This document shows positions 1-7,413 of a stretch of DNA of 25,110 bases, one piece after another. The DNA is from an uncultured Peptoniphilus sp. (GTDB lineage: Bacteria; Bacillota; Clostridia; Tissierellales; Peptoniphilaceae): positions 1-25,110 of the forward strand of contig NZ_CAMILN010000025.1 of assembly GCF_946222045.1 (NCBI RefSeq), given 5' to 3'. The notes beneath the pieces were generated by a model. That model searched no databases and had not been told where the DNA came from. It saw only the letters and a list, made by a program, of their open reading frames with translations. Within the stretch, counting starts at the first letter, position 1, and every line of letters begins with the position of its first letter. Made by a program: the position numbers and the translations under genes.

Positions 1-1092
1 TATCATAGATGACATAAACTTTAAAATATATTTAAAAATTTCTCTTTCAAGATTTTTTATGTCCCATGAAATAATTTCCATTTCTTTAGAATAATTATTT
101 TCATTTAAGACTTGTATCTCTCTATTTATTTCCTTATACCTCTTATAGTCTTCTTCTAAATCTAGGTCCACTTCAAAGTTTTCTTGCTCAGTGGATAAGA
201 GATCATCAAGTCTACTAGAGTAGATTCCAAGTTCTTTATTTATCTCAATTGCTTTCTCAAGATCAGATAATTCATAATTATTTTTGTTCTTTGAATCACT
301 TGCCTGGCATTCTTTCAACTTCGCCTTTAAAGTCTCGAGTTCAAAAAGTTTTCTACCTTTTAATTTATTTTCAAGATCTTTCAATTCGTCCTTAGACTTC
401 TTGTAATCCTCAATAGAATTTTTGTAGGACTCTTTAATACTTATAAAATTTACCCTATCTTTTGAAATTTTTTCCAATTCATCATATAGTCTTCCGATTT
501 CCGATGATTTTCTTCTTTTTGTCCCTAAATTATAGAGGTCTTCCTCCATTTTTTCTATTACCTTAGTTAAATCAAGGTTTTCATCTTCAGAAATAGAAAA
601 ATTATTAATCCTAGCTTGTAGCTCATCACTAGCATCATCTTCCAATTGACTGAGCCTTTGTCCAAGGTAAAAACTTGATTTATAAATTTTTCTATTTAAT
701 TCAAAAAATATGACACCTGGTTGAGGAATCCTTGAATATAAAAAATTTCTTTCATCATTTGAAAGGTCTTCACCTGTATTTAGATTTAAGATTGAAACTT
801 CATCCTTGTCAAAGTCTCTGCTTATTCTATAGTCCTCTTCACCATCATTTAAAATAATGTAACCCCTATATAAATTAGAAGTCCAAGGCCTTGATTTTTC
901 AAAAAGTTCGTCACGAACCTTTCTAGCTAAGGAGTCACGACTAAAACCATAAAAAACCCCCTCTATAAAATTTGCTATAGTTGACTTTCCACCTTCATTT
1001 ACTCCATAAATTAAGTTTATTCCATCTTGAAGCTCAATCTTTTTATCTTCAAATTTTCCGAAATTTAAAAGTCCTAATTCTTTAAATATCAT
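1..1092 (-). CDS. SMC-like ATPase, SbcC/YhaN type (partial, C-terminus off left edge)
   Basis: An open frame starts at ATG 1092 and stays open for 364 codons to the window edge, so only the N-terminal part is present. The start resembles SbcC/Rad50/YhaN ATPases: a short beta-rich lead, then a Walker A motif of the GxNExGKST type at residues 30-38. From about residue 150 the sequence is rich in Lys, Glu and Leu with heptad-like spacing, as expected for a long coiled-coil arm; Walker B and the signature motif would lie beyond the edge. It overlaps the upstream phosphoesterase gene by 11 bases, so the two are probably translationally coupled and form a nuclease complex like SbcCD or Bacillus YhaO-YhaN, acting on DNA ends. 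The YhaN label is preferred over SbcC because of the opening sequence and compact partner, but this is by eye. Confidence 0.82.
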   Translation of the reverse strand, partial: MIFKELGLLNFGKFEDKKIELQDGINLIYGVNEGGKSTIANFIEGVFYGFSRDSLARKVRDELFEKSRPWTSNLYRGYIILNDGEEDYRISRDFDKDEVSILNLNTGEDLSNDERNFLYSRIPQPGVIFFELNRKIYKSSFYLGQRLSQLEDDASDELQARINNFSISEDENLDLTKVIEKMEEDLYNLGTKRRKSSEIGRLYDELEKISKDRVNFISIKESYKNSIEDYKKSKDELKDLENKLKGRKLFELETLKAKLKECQASDSKNKNNYELSDLEKAIEINKELGIYSSRLDDLLSTEQENFEVDLDLEEDYKRYKEINREIQVLNENNYSKEMEIISWDIKNLEREIFKYILKFMSSMI

Positions 1093-2101
1093 AATATTGC
1101 TCCAAAATATATTTTTTAGAAAGTTCTTTTGCATCTATTTGTACCTTACTAGAGCCAAAGCTATTTAATAAATCTAAGATATATTTGTCCTCAATACTAA
1201 ACTCTTCTTCTATATCATTTAATTCACTTAGTATTTCAAAATAAAATGCATTTAGATTTTCACGTAGGAAGTTTTCCAAGTCTTCAGAGTGCTTTTTCTC
1301 TCCCTTTAGTCTTATCCTATAAAGATTGCCTTCATATATTTTCTCTTGGATAGACCTTAAAATATCGCTGTAGGTCATTTCTCTATTTAAATTTATTTCA
1401 AGATTAACAAACTCTCTCTTAGAAAAATTTTTAAACTCAAAAGATTTTTTTTCATCATCTAAATAAATTATTCCCCTCTTTCCTTCATCTTTAAAAGAAA
1501 GTGAAATTAAAGATCCTGAGTAATAAGTGTTATCATACACCTTTCCTCTTTTGTGGATGTGCCCTAGGGCAACATAGTTAAACTTTTGTAAAAAATCTTT
1601 ACTAAGGGGCAAGTATCTTTCATCTTTTAAGTCAGAATGAAATAGTCCAATATTAATAAAATTTTCGTCTAAATCTATATCTCCAAATGTCCTGTTAAAA
1701 GCATAAGAATCATAGGAAATTCCATAAATCCTAGTTTTTAATTCACTTAATTCAAAATAATCAAGATCGTTTTTAAATATATACAAATTCTCTGGTAGGT
1801 CTACTTTTAAAAATAAGTTGTCTTCTGAGAGATAATCATGGTTGCCAAAGGCAATAAATATTTTAGCCTTAACATTTCTTACTAAATCTAAAAATCTATT
1901 TAAATCTCTTAGGTTAAAATATTCTCTTTCAAATAAATCGCCAGCTATTAAAATAATATCTGCTTCAACTTCATTTGAGAATTCAAAAACTTCAAAGAGG
2001 GCACTCCAAGCATCCTCTAGTAGTTTATTTGAAATCTTAAGAGGCAGCTTACCCTTATATATTTTCTTTAAATGTAAATCACCAGTGTGAATTATTTTCA
2101 T
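1082..2101 (-). CDS. Metallophosphoesterase, SbcD/YhaO-type DNA nuclease subunit
   Basis: A 339-residue calcineurin-like phosphoesterase. The metal-binding motifs of the family are in order: D8 and H10 in GDLHL, GDLFE at 54-58, GNHD at 86-89, H155 in the LFHSD stretch and GHIH at 180-183. The set is complete, so the enzyme should be active with two divalent metals. SbcD and YhaO cut DNA as partners of an SMC-like ATPase, and the next gene downstream is such an ATPase, overlapping by 11 bases. The C-terminal third (after about 215) is Glu/Lys-rich and poorly conserved, as in the capping domain of this family. The ATG at 2101 is preceded by GGTG at a suitable distance. The exact substrate cannot be read from the sequence. 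Confidence 0.88.
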   Translation of the reverse strand: MKIIHTGDLHLKKIYKGKLPLKISNKLLEDAWSALFEVFEFSNEVEADIILIAGDLFEREYFNLRDLNRFLDLVRNVKAKIFIAFGNHDYLSEDNLFLKVDLPENLYIFKNDLDYFELSELKTRIYGISYDSYAFNRTFGDIDLDENFINIGLFHSDLKDERYLPLSKDFLQKFNYVALGHIHKRGKVYDNTYYSGSLISLSFKDEGKRGIIYLDDEKKSFEFKNFSKREFVNLEINLNREMTYSDILRSIQEKIYEGNLYRIRLKGEKKHSEDLENFLRENLNAFYFEILSELNDIEEEFSIEDKYILDLLNSFGSSKVQIDAKELSKKYILEQYYDI

Positions 2102-2116
2102 TTTATCACCAAAATA

Positions 2117-2122
2117 ATTATA
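2117..2122 (-). promoter_or_regulatory. Possible -10 box for the phosphoesterase-ATPase pair
   Basis: The minus strand reads TATAAT here, 15 bases before the ATG at 2101 and just after the terminator of the preceding unit. The -35 region would fall in the terminator T-run and has no good match, so this promoter is tentative. Confidence 0.3.
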
Positions 2123-2133
2123 TCACAGATTAT

Positions 2134-2160
2134 AAAAAAAGAGCCTCCACCTGGAAGCTC
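2134..2160 (-). terminator. Rho-independent terminator after the isochorismatase gene
   Basis: On the minus strand GAGCTTCC pairs with GGAGGCTC (8 bp, one G-T wobble) around a four-base loop, followed by seven T residues. It begins 14 bases after the stop codon of the hydrolase gene and ends the 5793-2175 unit. Confidence 0.9.
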
Positions 2161-2174
2161 TATATCTAAGTTCA

Positions 2175-2726
2175 TTAAATTATTAATTTTTGTAAACTTT
2201 TAAATTCATCTGTGCCTGCAATACCTGCAAGGTCAAATAAAATTGTTTCTGTATTTGAAATCACTGCTCCCATTTCGCGAAGAAGTTCCATTCCGTTTTT
2301 AGAATTTTTTTCAGTTCTTGATCCTAAGGCATCTTCTGCCACAAAAACTTCGTAACCTGCTTCTAGTAGGGCTCTAACAGTTTGGAATACACATATATGA
2401 GTTTCCATACCACATAGGACAACTTGTTTCTTGCCAAGTCTATCAAATTCTTTTTTTATTTCTTCGTCACCATAGGAGTTAAAAGTTAATTTATCAAATT
2501 CTTTTTTATCTTTAAGAGGAGCTTTTACCTCTTCATTTGTAAAGCCAAGTCCCTTAGGATACTGAACTGTGTAAATAGCTTCTGCTCCAATAGTGCTTGC
2601 TACTTTTGCCAAAACTGTTGAATTTTTTACTATCTCATCTCTGTTGTACATTGCCTTTAAGAGTTTATCTTGAATATCTATAAATGTAAAAACAACATCA
2701 TCTCTATTTAACTTGAAATTTTTCAT
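2175..2726 (-). CDS. Isochorismatase-family cysteine hydrolase (YcaC/nicotinamidase fold)
   Basis: A 183-residue protein of the isochorismatase-like hydrolase superfamily. The Asp-Lys-Cys triad is visible: D17 in FIDIQDKL, K79 in FDKLTFNS and C112 in GMETHICV. The GMETH-C signature and the short length fit the YcaC-like branch rather than true isochorismatases, which carry a longer lid. Members hydrolyse C-N bonds (nicotinamide, carbamates, ureido compounds) or are of unknown substrate, so no reaction is assigned. It is the last gene of the unit with ybaK, the phosphohexomutase and the PfkB-like protein, 13 bases after the latter; none of those neighbours suggests isochorismate metabolism. 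A well-placed AGGAGGAA-type ribosome site precedes the ATG. Confidence 0.85.
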   Translation of the reverse strand: MKNFKLNRDDVVFTFIDIQDKLLKAMYNRDEIVKNSTVLAKVASTIGAEAIYTVQYPKGLGFTNEEVKAPLKDKKEFDKLTFNSYGDEEIKKEFDRLGKKQVVLCGMETHICVFQTVRALLEAGYEVFVAEDALGSRTEKNSKNGMELLREMGAVISNTETILFDLAGIAGTDEFKSLQKLII

Positions 2727-2739
2727 TATTCCTCCTGAC

Positions 2740-3651
2740 TTATGAAATTTCTTCTACTTCTACACTATTCATAATTTTTTTAATAGCGCTCATCTCTATC
2801 TTATCCTTGTCTACAAAATTTTCCCATAATCCACAAGAAATTGCAAGTTTTATTGAAGTTATAAAATCATATTCTCTGTCAATTGCAATTGCAAGTCCAG
2901 ACAGTGATAGACCAGTATCAAATTTTTCAGTTAAAATTTTATTTTCTAACTTATCCTTATTTATATAGGCCCTATAATTTTTCTCTTCTGTAGAAATAAT
3001 TGTTGCCCTTTTGCTATTTACAAAGACAATTTTAGTTCCTGATTCTATAAATTTTTTATTGTATTCAATTACTTCCCCAGTATAGTTAATTTTTTTATCC
3101 TTCTCTATGTCTTTTTTATCAAACATTAAAATATAAGGATTTATTTTTTCCATTTCATCAAGATTTCTTGGGTTAACAGCAACTTTTACCTTGTTTTGAT
3201 AACAAATTTTTACAAGTTTTTCATAAATATTGTCATCTAAACTCTTTAAGTCTATTTTTGGAATTACAACTATCTTTTTATTATATAAGGATCTTTCAAA
3301 AGAATTTAAAATATCTGACCTATCTTCCATGGTTATTCTTGGATCTTCAGTCCTATAAACTTTCTTAGAATCTTTTGATTTTATCAAAACTTCTTCAACA
3401 TTTTCGTCTTTAAGACCTGTAAAGTTAACATCTATACCTAGCTGACTTAGGGACATGGCAATTTCTCTACCTCTTTTGTTGCCCTTCAGCATAAATACTT
3501 CTGAGTCAATACCAAGCTTCTTTGCAAAAAGGGACATGTAAATCCCATGACCGCTGGGATAAATTTTTGAAGTTTCAATTAAATTCTCAGCTTCATCTTT
3601 TAAATTAAATTCTCTAACAATTTTTGGGTTAAAGTCGCAATAAAGAATCAT
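2740..3651 (-). CDS. Degenerate PfkB-family protein, 1-phosphofructokinase-like
   Basis: A 303-residue protein, the usual size of the FruK/LacC branch of PfkB (ribokinase-like) sugar kinases. The N-terminal substrate-binding region aligns with PSGHGIYMSLFAKKLG at 32-47, where active kinases have GGKGxN. The C-terminal anion-hole and catalytic motif, normally GAGD followed by S/A and a glycine, appears as FDTGLSLSG at 244-252: the catalytic Asp is missing, replaced by Gly or Leu depending on the alignment. The Asn-rich loop VAVNPRN at 157-163 does match the family. It may therefore be inactive, or use another chemistry. It lies 4 bases after the phosphohexomutase gene, in the same unit, so a sugar-phosphate role such as binding or regulation is plausible but unproven. 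Confidence 0.7.
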   Translation of the reverse strand: MILYCDFNPKIVREFNLKDEAENLIETSKIYPSGHGIYMSLFAKKLGIDSEVFMLKGNKRGREIAMSLSQLGIDVNFTGLKDENVEEVLIKSKDSKKVYRTEDPRITMEDRSDILNSFERSLYNKKIVVIPKIDLKSLDDNIYEKLVKICYQNKVKVAVNPRNLDEMEKINPYILMFDKKDIEKDKKINYTGEVIEYNKKFIESGTKIVFVNSKRATIISTEEKNYRAYINKDKLENKILTEKFDTGLSLSGLAIAIDREYDFITSIKLAISCGLWENFVDKDKIEMSAIKKIMNSVEVEEIS

Positions 3652-3655
3652 TTTT

Positions 3656-5320
3656 TCACCTACTTGTTTGGATTTTATCCATTATCTCTTCTTTCATAAT
3701 ATTAATTTTATCTTTTGCGTCTTTCTTATCAGCAGATACTGCGTAAGCATAGATTTTTAATTTTGGTTCAGTGCCAGAAGGTCTTAAGGCAAACCAAGTT
3801 TCATCATCGAAATAAAATTTCAAAAGATCTTGTGGATTTTCTTTATCATCAATAAAGTCTTCTTTTCTCTTTAAATCACCTATTTTTTCAAAGGACTCAA
3901 TTTCCCTAAAACTATCCATGATTTTTTTCATTGTACTGCTTCCATCTTTACCTTCAAAGTAAACTGAATCAAGATACTCTTCAAAATATCCATATTTTTT
4001 ATATATCTCTTCGATATAATCTTTAATTTTAAGATTTCTTTTCTTAAGGTATCCTGCCATTTCAGCAATTATCATGGAAGTTCCAACTGCATCTTTATCC
4101 CTAATGTGCTTTCCAATCACATATCCAATTGATTCTTCGTAACCATAGATAAAGTCATGTTCATGGCTTTCATCCCAAATGTTTGGTAAGTTACAAATAT
4201 TTTTAAAACCTGTTAGAGTTTCAAAAACTTCAACTTCGTAGTTTTTTCCAATTTTTTTGATTAAGTCAGCACTTACTACTGTTTTGACAAAAGCAGGATT
4301 TTCTAAATTTTTATGAACTTCCCTTTCAAGTAAGAAGTTGCCTAGGATAAATCCCATTTGATTTCCAGTAATTCTTAAAATTTCTTCTCCCATTTCAAGA
4401 ACAGCTACCCTATCAGAGTCTGGGTCAGTTGCAATAATTATATCTGCACCCTCTTTCTTTGCAAGGTCAATTGCCCTATCAAAGGCCCTAATATCTTCAG
4501 GGTTTGGATTAGATACATTTGTAAAATCTCCATCAGGATTTTCTTGTTCAGGAACTACATAAACATTTTTAAATCCTCTTTTTGATAAAACTCTTCTTAC
4601 AAATTTATTTCCACAACCACTTAAAGGGGTGTAAACAATTTTAATGTCCTTATCAATATCATCTGTTAAAGAAAGACTTAAAGTATCCTTATAGAAGGAA
4701 TTTGTTATATTTTCTCCTAAAAATTTAATTTCTTTATAGTATCCTAACTGTTTAAGTGAATCAAAGTCATAATCTAAGATATCTATTTCTTTTGATCTTG
4801 TTTCAATCTCTTCTGCAATATCATCTAGAATTTGTGATCCCTTTTCCCAATAAAGTTTAAATCCATTGTAGTTCTTTGGATTATGAGAAGCTGTAATCAT
4901 TATTCCAGAGATTGTCTTTAAATATCTTATTGAATAAGCTAAAAGAGGTGTTGGTGTAATTCCTGGAAATAAGTAAACTTTAATTCCTTTTTCTGCCAAA
5001 ATTTTTGCAGTTAAAATAGAAAATTCATAGGACTCATGTCTTATGTCACGTCCAATTACAACCCCTCTATTTTTGGCGTCTTCCCCAAGTCTTTCTATTA
5101 AATCAGCAAGGGCAAGGGCAGTCTTACCAACCGTTAAATAATTCATCCTGTTTGTTCCAGGTCCAAGAATCCCACGAAGACCAGCTGTACCAAACTCTAG
5201 ATCTTTGTAAAAGCTATCTTCAATATCTTCTTCATTTACTTGCATTTTTATTAATTCATTTTTTAATTTAGGGCTTACATTTTTACTTTCTAGCCACTTT
5301 TCATAAATATCCCTATACAT
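3656..5320 (-). CDS. pgcA: Phosphoglucomutase/phosphomannomutase (alpha-D-phosphohexomutase)
   Basis: A 554-residue cytosolic phosphohexomutase of the PgcA/PGM2-like branch. All four functional signatures are present: the phosphoserine loop TASHNP with S145, the metal loop TDPDSDR at 298-304, the sugar-binding loop GYEESIGY at 393-400 and the phosphate-binding RPSGTEPK at 513-520. It interconverts hexose 1- and 6-phosphates (glucose, possibly mannose; some relatives use ribose or deoxyribose phosphates), feeding cell-wall and glycan precursors. The length matches Firmicutes PgcA (about 575-580) minus short terminal pieces. The ATG at 5320 has AAAGGAG upstream and follows the ybaK stop by 2 bases, so the two are coupled. 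The sugar preference cannot be told from sequence; the gene symbol is by similarity. Confidence 0.93.
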   Translation of the reverse strand: MYRDIYEKWLESKNVSPKLKNELIKMQVNEEDIEDSFYKDLEFGTAGLRGILGPGTNRMNYLTVGKTALALADLIERLGEDAKNRGVVIGRDIRHESYEFSILTAKILAEKGIKVYLFPGITPTPLLAYSIRYLKTISGIMITASHNPKNYNGFKLYWEKGSQILDDIAEEIETRSKEIDILDYDFDSLKQLGYYKEIKFLGENITNSFYKDTLSLSLTDDIDKDIKIVYTPLSGCGNKFVRRVLSKRGFKNVYVVPEQENPDGDFTNVSNPNPEDIRAFDRAIDLAKKEGADIIIATDPDSDRVAVLEMGEEILRITGNQMGFILGNFLLEREVHKNLENPAFVKTVVSADLIKKIGKNYEVEVFETLTGFKNICNLPNIWDESHEHDFIYGYEESIGYVIGKHIRDKDAVGTSMIIAEMAGYLKKRNLKIKDYIEEIYKKYGYFEEYLDSVYFEGKDGSSTMKKIMDSFREIESFEKIGDLKRKEDFIDDKENPQDLLKFYFDDETWFALRPSGTEPKLKIYAYAVSADKKDAKDKINIMKEEIMDKIQTSR

Positions 5321-5322
5321 AT

Positions 5323-5793
5323 TTACTCCTTTTTTATATCTGCAAATTCTCCATCTATTAAATTTAATAGTTCCTTGGGATTTAATTTTATTTGCATGCC
5401 AACTTTTCCACCACTTACATAAAAAAAGTCAAAGTTTTCTGCTGATGAATCTATAAAAGTTTTAAATTCCTTTTTCATACCAACTGGTGAACATCCACCA
5501 TGCACGTAACCGGTAAGTGGCAAGAGTTTCTTTTGAGGAATCATCTCTACTTTTTTGGAAGCCGAAGCCTTAGCTGCCTTTTTCAAATCAAGTTCTGATG
5601 ATACAGGCACTACAAAAACAAAATTTTCTCCTTCTTTTGATTCTGTTACAAGAGTCTTAAAAACCCTGTCCTTATCTTCTCCTAATTTTTCTGCGACATC
5701 TACTCCACCTATTCCGTCTTTTGTGGAATATTCAATTATTTCAAAATCTATATTTTCACTTTCAAGAATTCTCATTGCATTTGTTTTTTTCAT
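5323..5793 (-). CDS. ybaK: YbaK/EbsC-family aminoacyl-tRNA deacylase (Cys-tRNA(Pro) type)
   Basis: A 156-residue single-domain protein of the YbaK/ProRS-editing family. Typical features are the N-terminal MKKTNAMRIL, the conserved Lys in VFKTLV (K46), and the GYVHGGCSPVGMKK block at 95-108, which holds the GGxSPxG loop that shapes the active site. Family members hydrolyse mischarged Cys-tRNA(Pro) in trans to protect translation accuracy. It is the first gene of the four-gene unit ending at 2175, with a 133-base gap to the terminator-closed aro/pab operon upstream. An AGGTGATTAA ribosome site precedes the ATG. Its link with sugar-phosphate genes downstream is probably only positional. Confidence 0.93.
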   Translation of the reverse strand: MKKTNAMRILESENIDFEIIEYSTKDGIGGVDVAEKLGEDKDRVFKTLVTESKEGENFVFVVPVSSELDLKKAAKASASKKVEMIPQKKLLPLTGYVHGGCSPVGMKKEFKTFIDSSAENFDFFYVSGGKVGMQIKLNPKELLNLIDGEFADIKKE

Positions 5794-5865
5794 TTAATCA
5801 CCTTTTTCATCTACATTAATTTTACAACAAAATAATATTTTCTTCATCTTTTTGAATGTTTTTAC

Positions 5866-5888
5866 TTCATAAGTGTATAAATTATGAA
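5866..5888. promoter_or_regulatory. Perfect 7-bp inverted repeat before ybaK (candidate operator)
   Basis: TTCATAA, a 9-base spacer, then TTATGAA. It sits 73 bases upstream of the ybaK start, directly after the terminator of the aro/pab operon, where the promoter of the ybaK unit should be. There is no T-run, so it is more like a protein site than a terminator. The regulator is unknown. Confidence 0.35.
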
Positions 5889-5891
5889 AAT

Positions 5892-5914
5892 AAAAAAACT
5901 GGCCCTTAGCCAGC
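5892..5914 (-). terminator. Rho-independent terminator of the aro/pab operon
   Basis: On the minus strand CTGGC and GCCAG form a 5-bp GC-rich stem around a five-base loop, followed by TTTTTTTA. It lies 13 bases after the pabC stop codon and closes the eight-gene operon. Confidence 0.85.
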
Positions 5915-5926
5915 TTATTAAAAATA

Positions 5927-6640
5927 TTAAAAACCATATTTTTTCAAATCACTTTGAATTAATTTAGTCTTCTCATCTATATTAAAATTAATATTATTGA
6001 TTATGGATACATTTCTAACTCCCATTAAGGAGTTGGAGATAAAAGCCTCATCAAATTTTTTTAAATCATCTAAAAGAATAATCTCTTCCCTAACTTTATA
6101 ATTTTCTATAATAAAATCTCTCATAGTTCCCCTTAAAAGACCTGAAGAAATCTTTGGTGTGTATATTTCCCCATCTTTTACAAAAAATATATTAGCAAAA
6201 GAAGTTTCACACACTTCTCCTCTCTCATTGATAAAAAGAGAGGAATCGTATCCCTCTTCTAATGCACACTTATGCTCCATAATATTTTCATAATAAGATA
6301 AACTCTTGTGGTAAATCATTTTTGAAGAAGAATTTCTCCTTACATCAGAAACAATAAGTTTAAATTTTTTATTACCCTGCCTGTAATTATCATCTCTACT
6401 TTTAAGAATAAAATTATCATCAGAAACAATAATTTTAAGGGCAAAATTTTTCTCCTCTGATGACTTTATATATTCTAAAATTTTATCTTCTTCAATTTCC
6501 TTTGAAATGCCGAAAAATTCTAAGGACTTCTTCAGTCTTTCTAAATGTTTTTCAAGAAAAAGTGGCCTTCCATCCACTACTTTAATGGTTTCGAAGGCTC
6601 CCTTTCCAAAGGAATAACCGTCATCAAATTCTATTTTCAT
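5927..6640 (-). CDS. pabC: 4-amino-4-deoxychorismate lyase (PLP aminotransferase class IV)
   Basis: A class IV PLP enzyme of 237 residues. The N-terminus FGKGAFETIKV matches the family opening FGDGxFET; the PLP Lys is in HKSLSYYENI (residue 112), and the ETSFANIFF block with the Glu that binds the pyridine nitrogen follows at about 145. The short form of the family contains PabC, D-amino acid transaminase and BCAT relatives; the pabAB fusion two genes upstream makes PabC the best call: it would split aminodeoxychorismate into p-aminobenzoate and pyruvate. The frame extends to a TTG at 6652, but the ATG at 6640 has a GAGAAG sequence upstream and starts at the conserved part, so it is chosen. 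It overlaps the DAHP synthase gene by 17 bases and is the last gene of the operon. Confidence 0.85.
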   Translation of the reverse strand: MKIEFDDGYSFGKGAFETIKVVDGRPLFLEKHLERLKKSLEFFGISKEIEEDKILEYIKSSEEKNFALKIIVSDDNFILKSRDDNYRQGNKKFKLIVSDVRRNSSSKMIYHKSLSYYENIMEHKCALEEGYDSSLFINERGEVCETSFANIFFVKDGEIYTPKISSGLLRGTMRDFIIENYKVREEIILLDDLKKFDEAFISNSLMGVRNVSIINNINFNIDEKTKLIQSDLKKYGF

Positions 6641-7412
6641 TGAACTTCTCAAAATATTTTACAATTCTTTCATAGCTGTCATATCCAATAGTTTGTGCTG
6701 CATCACTTTTTGCTTCGTCAGGGTTTGGATGAACTTCCACCATAACACCATCAAGTCCAAGTGCAAGAACGGCCCTAACCATAGGTTCAATGAGTTCTCT
6801 CTTGCCAGTTCCGTGACTTGGATCAACTATTACAGGATAACCAGTTTTTTCTTTTATCATGTAGGCTCCTGCAAGGTCAAGTGTGTTTCTCGTTTCGGTT
6901 TCAAAAGTTCTGATTCCTCTTTCACAGAAAATTATATTTTTATTTCCTTCAACTTCAATATACTTTGCTGCCATTTCCCACTCTCTAAGTGTCGCAGAAA
7001 ATCCTCTCTTTAAAATCACTGGCTTGTTGGTCTTTCCAACTTTCTTTAAAAGAGCATAGTTGTACATATTTCTAGATCCAATCTGAAATACATCCACGTA
7101 GTCTTTTATAAGTTCAACATGATCTTCACTTAAAACTTCTGTAACAACAGGAACATCAGCTTCCTTTGATGCTTCATTTAAGAATTTTACAGCTTCAAAG
7201 CCTATGCCTTGAAAGTCAAAGGGAGATGTCCTTGGTTTAAAGGCTCCTCCCCTTACTAGGTCAACACCAATTTTTTTTAAGTCCTTAGCTTCTCCTATTA
7301 TGTGATCACGTGATTCAATAGAGCAAGGACCTGCAATTAAAATTGGCTTGCCATTTCCTAAATTTATATTTTTAATTTTTATAATCTTATCTTTACTTAA
7401 TTTCTCTATCAT
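6624..7412 (-). CDS. aroF: 3-deoxy-7-phosphoheptulonate (DAHP) synthase, type I-beta
   Basis: Condenses PEP and erythrose-4-phosphate, the first step of the shikimate pathway. About 262 residues with the type I-beta (KDO8P synthase-like) signatures: GPCSIES near the N-terminus, KPRTSPFDFQG, QIGSRNMYNY, CERGIRTFETETRNTLD, the metal-binding DPSHGTGKRE and EVHPNPDEAKSDAAQT. It is a bare catalytic barrel: there is neither an N-terminal chorismate mutase domain, as in Bacillus AroA(Q), nor a ferredoxin-like/ACT regulatory domain, so feedback control, if any, must come from elsewhere. The frame extends to a TTG at 7433, but ATG 7412, one base after the pabAB stop, is the better start. Unusually, the first enzyme of the pathway is the seventh gene of the operon. 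Confidence 0.95.
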   Translation of the reverse strand: MIEKLSKDKIIKIKNINLGNGKPILIAGPCSIESRDHIIGEAKDLKKIGVDLVRGGAFKPRTSPFDFQGIGFEAVKFLNEASKEADVPVVTEVLSEDHVELIKDYVDVFQIGSRNMYNYALLKKVGKTNKPVILKRGFSATLREWEMAAKYIEVEGNKNIIFCERGIRTFETETRNTLDLAGAYMIKEKTGYPVIVDPSHGTGKRELIEPMVRAVLALGLDGVMVEVHPNPDEAKSDAAQTIGYDSYERIVKYFEKFNENRI

Positions 7413-7413
7413 T

